Shown here: positions 16,361 through 24,961 of the stretch, in pieces
Position numbering within the stretch: the stretch's first letter is position 1
How the letters are laid out: every line of letters begins with the position of its first letter
Assembly (NCBI RefSeq): GCF_014205275.1
Contig: NZ_JACHND010000001.1
Coordinates: 4,712,001 to 4,776,000, forward strand
Source: Sphaerisporangium siamense
GTDB taxonomy: Bacteria > Actinomycetota > Actinomycetes > Streptosporangiales > Streptosporangiaceae
Direction: 5' to 3'
Length of the DNA stretch: 64,000 nt
Program-made: the position numbers and the translations under genes
Notes under the pieces: generated by a model
Told to the model about the DNA's origin: nothing
The model's input: only the letters and a program-made list of their open reading frames with translations
Databases searched by the model: none

Positions 16361-17893
16361 ATGGCCCAGGGATTCGAGCTCCGCGACCTGCCCGACCGGC
16401 TGCTGCCCCGAGAACCACGGCTGGGCGGCGCCTGCGCGCCCGTGCCGGCCGACCGGATCGACGCGCTGCACAGTTCGGGCGCCGTCCTTCTCGGCCGGCT
16501 TCCCGACGACCCGCAGGTGGTCGCGTTCCTCGCCTCGGTCGTCTCCGAGGTCAGGGCCCTGTTCGGTGTTCCGGACGGCCATGCCCTCCACGTGGTCGCC
16601 GTCCGGCCCGAGCACATGAGCAGGCTGGCCGGGTGGGCCGAGACGCAAGCCGGTGGCTGGTCGACGGCGGACCTCTCCCGCTCCGCGGCGCTGCTCACCG
16701 GACCTGTCGTCCAGAACCTGGACCTCGCCCTCGTTCACATGGACGCCCTGCTGGGCATCGGCAGCGGTCTGAGCGTCGTGATCGTCTCGCCGCGGCTCGC
16801 AGCCGCGGTTCCCGCGCTGGTACCCGCCCTGGCCGAGGCGTCCGCATCGGTGGCGGTCACCGACTGGGTGATGCTGGCGAAGGGGGTGCGGCGCACCGCC
16901 GAGACCGATCTCGCGCGGGCGGAGGAGGATCGGGCCGCCAGGTTCGGGACGGTGGCCGCATGGGCACGGGGCAAGGCCTGGCTCCGGCCGCCGGCCTCCC
17001 GGGACGCCGGTGCGCTGACGGTCCATCTCGTCACCACGCTGCCACCCGGCACCGTCTCCCGAATCGCGGGCTTCCTCGAAGCGTCGCACCTCGCCTACGG
17101 GCTGATCGATCCGGCCGCGCCGGGCTCGTTCCACATCGGGCTGCATCCGGTCGTCCCGCTCTCCGACCTGGAGCGGCTCCTCGACCTGTTGGACCTGCTG
17201 GTCACCCGCGGCGCGGCGAGCGAGGACGAGCCTCAGCAGGCACCCGCCTCGGACGCCCTGATGATCCTCAAACCGGACATCCTGAGCGGACCGTTCGCGA
17301 CCTGCTCCCGGCCGACCGCAAGGGACGTCATCCGCGGGCTGATCGAGGTCTACACCGGCCGGCCCCCGAGCCCCTATGAGACCGGCACCTCCGCCGCGGC
17401 CGTCGGCTGGGGGATCCGCAACATCGCCCGTAAGGTCGCCGCCAGGTCCTGGTACACGAAGGACCTGCGGGATCCGGAGGGCTGTCTAGAGGGGTTGCTC
17501 GCCCATCTCGCGGGCGCGGAGCTCGCAGGCGAGGGGGCCGTCGCGACGGCGGCTCTCGTCCACGATGTCGTGCGGGTACTCGGATTCAAGGTCATGGTCC
17601 GGAGCAGGCGACCGCTCACCTACCGCGATTTCCTGGGGCTGTACGCCCACAACACGCACTACACCCGGCTCGCCGGTGACCTGCGCGGATACCTTCTCGG
17701 CCGAGAGGCGGAGATCACCATGCTCGAGGCCGACCAGGAGCTGAGCAGCCTGCACCTGTTCAAGGAGATCTTGAGACGGGTAATCCGCTACCCGACCACC
17801 CACTACGACGCGCTCGAGAACCTGATACACATCTCCGACCCCGGCGCCGACGACTGGATCTACTTCGAACGGACATTGACGCAGGAGGCCTGA
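16361..17893 (+). CDS. Two-part protein: possible degenerate class-V aminotransferase-like N-terminus and NDP-kinase-like C-terminus
   Basis: The start is ATG 16361, one base after the previous stop; 510 residues. The C-terminal part (about 298-510) resembles nucleoside diphosphate kinase. It opens DALMILKPDILSG and ends with NLIHISDPGADDW, where His about 490 matches the phospho-His motif NxxHGSD. It is about 70 residues longer than a normal NDK because of an insertion after the first helix. The N-terminal 270 residues weakly recall SerC-like class-V aminotransferases (VSEVRALFGVPDGHALHVVA, then LGIGSGLSVVIVS). The PLP lysine expected before LGIGSG is absent, so that part would be inactive. 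The first assignment is moderately firm, the second tentative. It is last gene of the operon. Confidence 0.65.
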   Translation: MAQGFELRDLPDRLLPREPRLGGACAPVPADRIDALHSSGAVLLGRLPDDPQVVAFLASVVSEVRALFGVPDGHALHVVAVRPEHMSRLAGWAETQAGGWSTADLSRSAALLTGPVVQNLDLALVHMDALLGIGSGLSVVIVSPRLAAAVPALVPALAEASASVAVTDWVMLAKGVRRTAETDLARAEEDRAARFGTVAAWARGKAWLRPPASRDAGALTVHLVTTLPPGTVSRIAGFLEASHLAYGLIDPAAPGSFHIGLHPVVPLSDLERLLDLLDLLVTRGAASEDEPQQAPASDALMILKPDILSGPFATCSRPTARDVIRGLIEVYTGRPPSPYETGTSAAAVGWGIRNIARKVAARSWYTKDLRDPEGCLEGLLAHLAGAELAGEGAVATAALVHDVVRVLGFKVMVRSRRPLTYRDFLGLYAHNTHYTRLAGDLRGYLLGREAEITMLEADQELSSLHLFKEILRRVIRYPTTHYDALENLIHISDPGADDWIYFERTLTQEA

Positions 17894-18052
17894 TCGCGTG
17901 GTGATGGTCGCCGGCCGGCGGCGCGGATGGTCGCGGAGGAGGGTGATTCGGGTGTATTTCGAGGCGCTTCCTGGGTGTCGCAGGGTCGGTCGGACCTGGC
18001 AGGCTGGCTAGTGGACCGACGCGTTCTCCTCGCGACACCCCGGAGGTCGACC

Positions 18053-19210
18053 TTGCAGGGACCGCTCAGCGACATCGTGGTCCTGGACCTGTCCCGGGCG
18101 CTCGCCGGGCCGCACGGCGCGCAGATGATGGGCGATCTGGGCGCGACGGTCATCAAAGTGGAGCATCCCGACGGCGGAGACGAGTCGCGGGGCTGGGGTC
18201 CGCCCTTCGTGGGCCCGTCGGGTGACGTCTCGACGTACTTCCTGGCGGCCAACCGCAACAAGAGGTCCGTCACCCTGGACCTGAAGTCCGAGGAGGGCGC
18301 CGCCCTGCTGACCCGCCTGGTGCGGCAGAGCGACGTGCTCGTCGAGAACTTCCGCACCGGCGTGCTCGACCGGCTCGGCTTCCCGGTGGAGCGCCTGCAC
18401 GAGCTGAACCCGCGCCTGGTGATCCTGTCCATCACGGGCTTCGGCCACGACGGCCCCGAGGGCGGCAGGCCGGGGTACGACCAGATCGCCCAGGGCGAGG
18501 GCGGCCTGATGAGCCTCACCGGCCCGTCGCCCGCCGAGCCGTATCGCGTCGGCGCCTCGATCGCCGACCTGCTCGCCGGCATCCACGGCGCGTACGGGGT
18601 GGTGGCCGCTCTGTACGAGCGGGAGCGCACCGGCAGGGGGAAGGTCGTGCGCACGTCCCTGCTGGCCTCGGTGGTCGGCGTGCACTCCTACCACGGGACG
18701 GCCTGGACGGTCGCCGGCAAGGTCCCGGCGGCGGCCGGCAACCACCACGCCTCGATCGCGCCCTATGGGGCGTTCCGCTGCGCGGACGGCATGATCCAGA
18801 TAGCCGTCGCCAACGACGTCCAGTGGCGCAGGCTGGCCCCGGTGCTCGGCATCGACCCCGCCGACCCCCGCTACGAGGACAACCGGCGGCGGTTCGCCAA
18901 CCGCGACGCGCTGATCGCCGACATCGAGCGCGCGCTCGCCCGCCACGACCGGGCGCACTGGCTGGCCGTGCTGGCCGGGCTCGGCATCCCGGCCGGCGCC
19001 ATCCGCTCGCTGGACGAGGTCTACGCCTGGGCGCAGACCCGCTCGCAGGGCCTGGTGGTCACCGTGGACCATCCCGACCTCGGGACGATCGAGCTGCCCG
19101 GGTCGCCGCTGAGGTTCGACGACGCCCCGCCCGCCGAGCACACGCCCCCGCCACGGCTGGGGCAGGACAACCAGGCCGTGCTGTCTTGGCTGGCAGAGCG
19201 CGAAGGGTGA
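18053..19210 (+). CDS. CaiB/BaiF-type (class III) CoA transferase
   Basis: The product is 385 residues from TTG 18053, chosen because GGAGG at 18042-18046 is well spaced and family members begin right at this point (LQGPLSDIVVLDLSRALAGP). Family marks are ATVIKVEHP, FLAANRNKRSVTLDLK, VLVENFRTG and the stretch VGASIADLLAG carrying the likely catalytic Asp. These enzymes move CoA between carboxylic acids through an Asp-CoA anhydride. The gene overlaps the following carboxyltransferase by GTGA, implying joint use of an acyl-CoA. It lies 159 bp beyond the NRPS operon and may be separate from it. The substrate is unknown. Confidence 0.9.
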   Translation: MQGPLSDIVVLDLSRALAGPHGAQMMGDLGATVIKVEHPDGGDESRGWGPPFVGPSGDVSTYFLAANRNKRSVTLDLKSEEGAALLTRLVRQSDVLVENFRTGVLDRLGFPVERLHELNPRLVILSITGFGHDGPEGGRPGYDQIAQGEGGLMSLTGPSPAEPYRVGASIADLLAGIHGAYGVVAALYERERTGRGKVVRTSLLASVVGVHSYHGTAWTVAGKVPAAAGNHHASIAPYGAFRCADGMIQIAVANDVQWRRLAPVLGIDPADPRYEDNRRRFANRDALIADIERALARHDRAHWLAVLAGLGIPAGAIRSLDEVYAWAQTRSQGLVVTVDHPDLGTIELPGSPLRFDDAPPAEHTPPPRLGQDNQAVLSWLAEREG

Positions 19211-20727
19211 CCACGCCCGACGGGGCCGCACCCAAGAGGCCCGACGCCCGCACGCTCATCGACACCGTCCTCGACCCCGGCTCGTGGAAGTCCTGGGACG
19301 AGCCACCGCGGGACCCGGTGTCGCCCGGGTCCTCCTACGCCGACGAGCTGGCCGCGGCGCGCGCCAGGTCCGGCTACGACGAGTCGGTCGTCACCGGGGA
19401 GGGCCTGCTGGAGGGCCGCCGGGTTGCGGTGATGGCCTGCGAGTTCTCCTTCCTGGCCGGGTCCATCGGCGTGGTGGCGGCCGAACGGCTGGTGAGAGCC
19501 GTGGAGCGCGCGACGGCCGAGCGCCTGCCGCTGCTGGCCGCGCCCGCCTCGGGCGGCACCCGCATGCAGGAGGGCGCGCTCGCCTTCGTCCAGATGATCA
19601 AGATCGGCGCGGCCGTGGCGGGCCACCGGGCCGCGGGCCTGCCGTACATCGTGTACCTGCGCCATCCGACGACCGGCGGGGTGTTCGCCTCGTGGGGGTC
19701 GCTCGGCCACGTCACCGCCGCCGAGCCCGGCGCGCTGATCGGCTTCCTCGGCCCCCGGGTCTTCGAGTCCCTGTACGGCTACCCGTTCCCTGAGGGGGTG
19801 CAGGTCTCGGAGAACCTGTTCCGGCACGGCCTGGTCGACGCGGTGGTGTCGGCGGAGCACGCCCGCGCGATCGCGGCGCGCGCCCTGGCCGTGCTGTGCG
19901 CGCCGACGCGCGGGCTGGAGCGCGGCCCCGAGCCGGTGGAGCGGCCGGTGGAGGTCGAGGCGTGGGAGGCGATCAGCCGGTCGCGCCGCGACGACCGGCC
20001 GAGCGTCAGGGCGCTGCTCAAGCTCGGCGCCTCGGACGTCACGCCGCTGAACGGCACGGGCGTGGGCGAGAACGACCCGGGGCTGTTGCTGGCGCTGGCC
20101 CGGTTCGGCGCGGCGCCCGCCGTCGTGCTCGGCCAGGACCGGCGGCGGCAGCGGACCGGCCGCCAGCTCGGCCCCGCGGGGCTGCGGGTGGCGCGGCGCG
20201 GCATGCACCTGGCCGCCGAGCTGGGCCTGCCGCTGGTCACCGTGATCGACACGGCGGGCGCCGAGCTGTCCAAGGCGTCGGAGGAGGGCGGGCTGGCGGC
20301 CGAGATCGCCCGGTGCCTGGCCGACCTGGTGGCGCTGGACGCGCCGACGGTGTGCCTGCTGCTCGGCGAGGGGGCGGGCGGCGCGGCCCTGGCGCTGCTG
20401 CCCGCGGACCGGGTGCTGTGCGCGCAGCACGGCTGGCTGTCGCCGCTGCCGCCCGAGGGCGCCTCGGCGATCCTGTACCGGACGATCGACTTCGCCCCGG
20501 AGATCGCCAAGGCGCAGGGGGTGCGGGCCGCGGATCTCCAGCGGGACGGCATCGTTGACCGAATAATTCCGGAATTCCCGGACGCCGCCTACGAGCCGCG
20601 CCCGTTCTGCGAACGGGTGGCCAGAACACTCGAATACGAGATCATCGGCCTGCTCGACCGCCCCGCCGGCGACCGCCTGTCCGCCCGCCTCGCCCGCTAC
20701 CGAGGACTCGGCCTGCGCCCGGACTGA
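19207..20727 (+). CDS. Acyl-CoA carboxylase carboxyltransferase, fused beta-alpha (AccD-AccA type)
   Basis: The product has 506 residues from GTG 19207, overlapping the CoA-transferase stop. The first half is AccD-like, with APASGGTRMQEG and the oxyanion region HPTTGGVFASWGSLGH. The second half is AccA-like, with VTVIDTAGAELSKASEEGG and LLGEGAGGAALALLPADR. The N-terminal Cys4 zinc finger of bacterial AccD is not visible. This fused form is common in actinomycetes and moves CO2 from carboxybiotin to acetyl-, propionyl- or another acyl-CoA. Biotin carboxylase and carrier genes are not in the window. With the CaiB-type gene it may form a small acyl-CoA metabolism unit. Confidence 0.9.
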   Translation: MTTPDGAAPKRPDARTLIDTVLDPGSWKSWDEPPRDPVSPGSSYADELAAARARSGYDESVVTGEGLLEGRRVAVMACEFSFLAGSIGVVAAERLVRAVERATAERLPLLAAPASGGTRMQEGALAFVQMIKIGAAVAGHRAAGLPYIVYLRHPTTGGVFASWGSLGHVTAAEPGALIGFLGPRVFESLYGYPFPEGVQVSENLFRHGLVDAVVSAEHARAIAARALAVLCAPTRGLERGPEPVERPVEVEAWEAISRSRRDDRPSVRALLKLGASDVTPLNGTGVGENDPGLLLALARFGAAPAVVLGQDRRRQRTGRQLGPAGLRVARRGMHLAAELGLPLVTVIDTAGAELSKASEEGGLAAEIARCLADLVALDAPTVCLLLGEGAGGAALALLPADRVLCAQHGWLSPLPPEGASAILYRTIDFAPEIAKAQGVRAADLQRDGIVDRIIPEFPDAAYEPRPFCERVARTLEYEIIGLLDRPAGDRLSARLARYRGLGLRPD

Positions 20728-20902
20728 GAGCGACTTTCGGCACGACACGGAGGCCGCGTCGCTCGCGTCTTCGGCGCAGGCGGCGAACACCTTCGCGCGA
20801 TGCCCTCGGGGGCGGTTCGCGCCGGGCGGCCCAGCAAGCCGGTCCGTCGCCGGGTAGTGCACGGCGAAGAAGAGGTCGGTGAGCGCGGGTGCGGGCGGGA
20901 GG
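20728..20902. other. Convergent intergenic region
   Basis: These 175 bases separate the carboxyltransferase stop from the stop of the leftward 142-residue gene. No strong hairpin with a T-tract is visible on either strand and no gene is supported. Confidence 0.4.
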
Positions 20903-21331
20903 TCACGTGCCGGAGATGCTCGCGCTCTGGGGTGGGTGGCTTGGGATGGGGATGCGTTCGACGCGGATGGAGTGGACCTCGTCGTGGGGGACGACGACCT
21001 CGTAGGCGCCGTGGTCGACCATCCAGTAGCCGAGGGCCTCGGCCTTCGGGCCGCTGTGGCCGGTGTAGGCGATGTGCAGGCCGTCGTCGTCCTCGTCCAG
21101 GACCACGCAGGGTTCGCCGCCGAACGCGCCGACCGTGCGCAGCAGCACCAGCCACTGCAGGTCGTCGCGGTGGACCCGGCGGCGCCAGTAGCCGCCGGCC
21201 CGCTCGAACCCCTCGCGGGGCTCCTCGCTGAACAGGACGACCTCGCCGGGCCCGGGGCCGAGCGCGGCGGCGTAGGTCTGGTCGTGCTGGCGGGCGATGA
21301 AGCCGAGGCCCACGGGCTCGATGTCGCTCAT
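20903..21331 (-). CDS. Hypothetical protein (142 aa)
   Basis: The start is ATG 21331, overlapping the upstream gene stop as ATGA, which fixes the frame and start. The protein is acidic and soluble with no signal or membrane segment. Features visible are GYWRRRVHRDDLQWLVLLRT and a strand-rich second half (CVVLDEDDDGLHIAYTGH, then YEVVVPHDEVHSIRVERI). I recognise no family. Tight coupling to the 152-residue gene suggests the two act together; a toxin-immunity or tail/baseplate-like pair cannot be excluded, but nothing in the sequence shows this. Confidence 0.75.
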   Translation of the reverse strand: MSDIEPVGLGFIARQHDQTYAAALGPGPGEVVLFSEEPREGFERAGGYWRRRVHRDDLQWLVLLRTVGAFGGEPCVVLDEDDDGLHIAYTGHSGPKAEALGYWMVDHGAYEVVVPHDEVHSIRVERIPIPSHPPQSASISGT

Positions 21332-21786
21332 GCCGCCCGCCGCCAGGTCAGCCCGTCGTAGTCGGCGAAGCGCCGCTGGCTCTTGGCGGTCATGTGGTGG
21401 ATCTCGGCGCCGGCCGGGATCGGCATCGGCGTGGTGTGGAACTGGGGGACGACGTGCTGGCGGGAGGTGGTGAACCCGTTGCCCGCGAACGGGGGCGAAT
21501 CGTTCCAATCTCCGCCCATGTGCGGGCCGTAGGGGACGACGTAGGCGTCGGACTCGCGGGCCTGCCACCGCAGGATGTACAGCTCGGGGACCGCGGGGGT
21601 CAGCTCCGAGCCCTCGAAGGTCAGGTCGAGGGCGGAGACGAGCTGCTCGGGGGTCGACAGCCGTGAGCAGTCCTGGACGCGGTAGACGTAGCCCGAGATG
21701 ATCGTGCGCTGGCCCGCGAGGTAGGGCACCAGCAGCCGAGGGGGGATGACCTTCTGCATCTGGGTGCTTGGCGCCGGCTCGCTCAC
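21328..21786 (-). CDS. Hypothetical protein (152 aa)
   Basis: This 152-residue protein starts at ATG 21786. It has no signal peptide or transmembrane segment. Notable parts are PPRLLVPYLAGQRTIISGYVYR, YILRWQARESDAYVVPYGPH and PAGAEIHHMTAKSQRRF, which look like a compact beta-rich fold with an HH pair. No family is recognised. It overlaps the 142-residue gene downstream and follows the nitrilase-family gene by 10 bp, so the three, and perhaps the DUF418 gene, are co-transcribed. Confidence 0.75.
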   Translation of the reverse strand: MSEPAPSTQMQKVIPPRLLVPYLAGQRTIISGYVYRVQDCSRLSTPEQLVSALDLTFEGSELTPAVPELYILRWQARESDAYVVPYGPHMGGDWNDSPPFAGNGFTTSRQHVVPQFHTTPMPIPAGAEIHHMTAKSQRRFADYDGLTWRRAA

Positions 21787-21796
21787 ACCCGGTATT

Positions 21797-22618
21797 TTAC
21801 GATCTGGCGACCTCCGCTTTCCGCACGGTGCCGTAAATATCCGCGCGGCGGTGCGCGAGGCTCGGCAGGGTGGCCCGCACCCGCTCGGTCTCGGCGGGGT
21901 CGATCTCGACGACCTGGACGCACGGCGCGGGCCCGAGGTCGGCGCGTACCACGCCCATGGGGTCGACGAGCATGCTCCTGCCCACCCCGAAGCCGTCCCT
22001 GGCCTCGGGGTTCGGGGCCTGGCCCACGGCGATGGTCCAGGTGGTGTTCTCGATGGCGCGGGCCTTGACCAGCGTGGTCCAGTGCTCTTCCTTCATCGGC
22101 CCGGAGCCCCAGGCGGCGATGACGGCGAGGGCGTCGGCGCCGAGGTCGACCAGGGCGCGGGCCAGCTCGGGGAAGCGGACGTCGTAGCAGGTGACGAGCC
22201 CGAGCCGCAGCCCGGCCAGCTCGGCCACGACCGGCTCGGCGCCGGGGGCGACCAGGTCGGACTCGCGGGCGCCGAAGGAGTCGAACAGGTGGATCTTGCG
22301 GTACGCCGCGACCCGCGCGCCGTGGCGGTCCAGCGCGACGGCGGTGTTGTACACCCGGCCGTCCGCCGGCTCGAAGGTGCCGAGCACGACGGCCACCTCG
22401 TGCGTGCGCGCGGCGGCGGCCACGGCGGTCAGGAACGGGCCGTCGAGCGGCTCGGCGTGGTCGGCGACGGCCTTGCCGAACCGGGTGAGCGTCGCCTCGG
22501 GGAAGACGGCGAGTGCGGCGCCCCGCGAGGCGGCCTTGCCGAGCGCGTCGCGCACGCGTTCGAGGTTGGTCTTCGGGTCGTCGGACACCGGGATCTGGCA
22601 CAGGGCGATGCGGGTCAC
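21797..22618 (-). CDS. Carbon-nitrogen hydrolase (nitrilase superfamily amidase)
   Basis: The product is 273 residues from ATG 22618. The catalytic triad of the nitrilase superfamily is complete: Glu about 41 in VFPEATL, Lys about 108 in YRKIHLFD, and Cys about 144 in TCYDVRFPE. The later motif GRSMLVDPMGVV is also typical. Members hydrolyse small amides (omega-amidase, carbamoylputrescine and deaminated glutathione amidase types); the substrate cannot be told. The DUF418 gene lies 25 bp upstream on the same strand and two unknown genes follow closely. Confidence 0.93.
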   Translation of the reverse strand: MTRIALCQIPVSDDPKTNLERVRDALGKAASRGAALAVFPEATLTRFGKAVADHAEPLDGPFLTAVAAAARTHEVAVVLGTFEPADGRVYNTAVALDRHGARVAAYRKIHLFDSFGARESDLVAPGAEPVVAELAGLRLGLVTCYDVRFPELARALVDLGADALAVIAAWGSGPMKEEHWTTLVKARAIENTTWTIAVGQAPNPEARDGFGVGRSMLVDPMGVVRADLGPAPCVQVVEIDPAETERVRATLPSLAHRRADIYGTVRKAEVARS

Positions 22619-22643
22619 CCGACCAGCGTAAGCGCGGGCGGGG

Positions 22644-23657
22644 TCAGTTGCCGAGATCCCCGGCCGCGTGGTCGGGGAACGGGCGAGGCGCGGGGGAGGG
22701 GCGCCGGTTGGGCACCACCTCCCACCAGGTCAGGCAGCGCCACGCCCACTCCAGGGGCCCGTAGCGGAAGCGCGCCAGCCACCAGTGCGCGAAGGCGGCC
22801 GGCACGGCGACCAGGGCGGCGCCGAACCCGATGACGGCGAGCCGGGTGGGGTCCCGGGCCAGCAGCGGCGCGGCGACGACGGAGCAGAGGCTGCCGAACA
22901 GGTAGGCGGTGAGCGTGATCCGCCCGAGCGGCCGGAGGAACGCGGCCGGGGCGGGACGCGCGCGGACGAGCAGCAGCACCCCGGCGCAGTACGCGGTGGC
23001 GGCGGCCAGCCCGGCCAGCGGGTACACGGCGGGCGTGTAGGGGAATTCGAACGTCTCCGGGTGCGTCCACAGGTAGTTCCAGCCCCAGGTGAGCGCGACG
23101 GCGAGCGGCGCGCTCACCGCGAGCGTGGGCAGGAGGGCGCGCGGGCCGGGCGCGTACTCGATCATGGCCATGCCGAGCAGGAAGAGCCCCGGGATTATCC
23201 ATATGCCGCCGAACTGGATGAACGTCCCCCACGCGGTGGCGGCGATCCCGGCCGCGAGGACCAGCCATCGGGGCAGGAAGGACGCGGGCAGCAGCACGAC
23301 CGCCCCGGTGATCGCGTACGGCAGCAGCACCTCGCCCGGGCTGGCGAGCCTGTGCAGCAGCCCGAGGCAGGCCAGGACGGCCAGCCTGCGCGGCAGCGGC
23401 CACCACGGGCGGGGCGTCCTGCGGGCCGCCGAGCGCAGGAACAGCACGAAGCTCACGCCGAAGAGAAAGGAGAAGATCGGGTAGAAGCGGCTTTGCAGGA
23501 GGTTCTCGAAGACCCAGTCGGCGGGCGCCGGAGGCCGGCCCGCCAGTTCCCCCATGGTGTGCTGCCAGGTGTTCACCAAGGTGATCCCGCAGACCGCGAA
23601 ACCGCGCAGGGCGTCCAGCTCGTGGATGCGCGTCACCGGGACGGCCTCGCTGTGCAT
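22644..23657 (-). CDS. DUF418-type membrane protein
   Basis: The product is a 337-residue integral membrane protein from ATG 23657 with eight or more hydrophobic segments. The opening RIHELDALRGFAVCGITLVN is the LDALRGFA motif of the DUF418/acyltransferase-3-like superfamily. FYPIFSFLFGVSF and the late SLCSVVAAPLL region with PLEWAWRCLTWW fit DUF418, where the C-terminal GPLEWLWR pattern is standard. The family function is unknown, though a transport or acyl-transfer role is suspected. It is probably the first gene of the leftward group ending at 20903, and its start lies 72 bp from the divergent aminotransferase. Confidence 0.9.
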   Translation of the reverse strand: MHSEAVPVTRIHELDALRGFAVCGITLVNTWQHTMGELAGRPPAPADWVFENLLQSRFYPIFSFLFGVSFVLFLRSAARRTPRPWWPLPRRLAVLACLGLLHRLASPGEVLLPYAITGAVVLLPASFLPRWLVLAAGIAATAWGTFIQFGGIWIIPGLFLLGMAMIEYAPGPRALLPTLAVSAPLAVALTWGWNYLWTHPETFEFPYTPAVYPLAGLAAATAYCAGVLLLVRARPAPAAFLRPLGRITLTAYLFGSLCSVVAAPLLARDPTRLAVIGFGAALVAVPAAFAHWWLARFRYGPLEWAWRCLTWWEVVPNRRPSPAPRPFPDHAAGDLGN

Positions 23658-23729
23658 GCCCTATATATACGGCTATTTCAGGCATTCGCCCGAGGGGGTG
23701 ACGCCGGAAGGCCCGATAGGCTGCTGCGC

Positions 23730-24902
23730 GTGAGCGAACCTCTGGTGGCGCGCATGCGCGAGTTCGGCACGACCGTCTTCGCCGAGATGACGGCGCTCGC
23801 CGTCCGGACGGCCTCGATCAACCTCGGGCAAGGGTTCCCCGACACCGACGGCCCGGAGGCCATGCTCGAACGGGCCGTGGCCGCGATCAGGCAGGGTCTC
23901 AACCAGTACCCGCCCGGCCCCGGCGTCCCCGAACTGCGGCAGGCGGTCGCCGAGCACCGCAAACAGCACTACGGCCTCGTCTACGACCCCGACGGCGAGG
24001 TCCTGGTCACCGTCGGCGCGACCGAGGCGCTGGCCGCGTCCGTCCTCGCCCTGTGCGAACCCGGGGACGAGGTCGTCGTCTTCGAGCCCTACTACGACTC
24101 CTACGCCGCCGCGATCTCGCTGGCCGGCGCCGTGCGCAGGCCGGTGACGCTGCGGCCGGTGGAGGGCCGGTTCACCTTCGACCCCGCCGAGCTGCGCGCC
24201 GCCATCGGCCCGCGCACCCGGGCGATCCTCGTCAACTCCCCGCACAACCCGACCGGCACCGTCTTCACCCTGGACGAGCTGGCGGCCATCGCCGCCGTCG
24301 TCGAACAGCACGGCCTCATCGCGATCACCGACGAGGTGTACGAGCACCTGACCTTCGACGGCGTCCGGCACATCCCCCTCGCCACGCTGCCGGGCATGCG
24401 CGAGCGCACCGTCATGATCTCCTCGGCGGGCAAGACGTTCTCGGTGACCGGCTGGAAGACCGGGTGGGTGTGCGCGCCGCGCGAGCTGGTGACGGCCGTG
24501 CAGACCGTCAAGCAGTTCCTCACCTTCACCTCCGGCGCCCCCTGGCAGCTCGCGGTCGCGCACGCGCTGCGCGAGGAGCTGCCCTGGGTCGGCGGCATGC
24601 GCGACGGCCTCGCCGCCAAGCGCGACCGGCTCATGGCCGGCCTGTCCGCCGCCGGGTTCGAGGTCTACCGCCCGGCGGGGACGTACTTCGTGCAGACCGA
24701 CATCACGCCGCTCGGCTTCACCGACGGCCTGGACCTGGCGCGGCGGCTGCCCGAGCTCGCCGGCGTCGTCGCCATCCCCACGCAGGTCTTCTACGACCGC
24801 CGCGAGCTCGGCGCGCGGTTCGTCCGCTTCGCCTTCTGCAAGAAGGACGAGATCATCGACGAGGCCGTGGCCCGCCTCGGCCGCCTGCGCGGGGCCGTCT
24901 GA
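23730..24902 (+). CDS. dapC: Class-I/II aminotransferase, DapC-like
   Basis: The product has 390 residues from GTG 23730; an in-frame ATG at 23752 would lose the first residues of the conserved FGTTVFAEMTALAV segment. The fold-type I signature is clear: NLGQGFPDTDGP, NSPHNPTGTVF, DEVYEHLTFDG and PLP lysine about 235 in SSAGKTFSVTGWKTGW, ending RFAFCKKDE. The closest match by eye is the actinobacterial DapC family (N-succinyl-diaminopimelate aminotransferase, lysine/peptidoglycan pathway). Kynurenine and methionine aminotransferases are close relatives, so the substrate is likely but not proven. Confidence 0.88.
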   Translation: MSEPLVARMREFGTTVFAEMTALAVRTASINLGQGFPDTDGPEAMLERAVAAIRQGLNQYPPGPGVPELRQAVAEHRKQHYGLVYDPDGEVLVTVGATEALAASVLALCEPGDEVVVFEPYYDSYAAAISLAGAVRRPVTLRPVEGRFTFDPAELRAAIGPRTRAILVNSPHNPTGTVFTLDELAAIAAVVEQHGLIAITDEVYEHLTFDGVRHIPLATLPGMRERTVMISSAGKTFSVTGWKTGWVCAPRELVTAVQTVKQFLTFTSGAPWQLAVAHALREELPWVGGMRDGLAAKRDRLMAGLSAAGFEVYRPAGTYFVQTDITPLGFTDGLDLARRLPELAGVVAIPTQVFYDRRELGARFVRFAFCKKDEIIDEAVARLGRLRGAV

Positions 24903-24920
24903 GGCGCCAAGGGTGAAGAC

Positions 24921-24947
24921 GGCGGCGGCCCGTCCAAGGCCGCCGCC
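24921..24947. terminator. Bidirectional GC-rich terminator hairpin between dapC and subtilase 1
   Basis: Perfect 10-bp arms ggcggcggcc (24921-24930) and ggccgccgcc (24938-24947) flank a 7-base loop, located in the 59-bp gap between two convergent genes. There is no T-run, as is usual for terminators in very GC-rich actinomycetes. Confidence 0.75.
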
Positions 24948-24961
24948 GCGCTCGGGCCGGA

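Noticed and set aside
22668-23729. A 354-codon upstream extension of the DapC-like gene
   Set aside because: It lies opposite the DUF418 gene and has no aminotransferase character; family proteins start near 23730.
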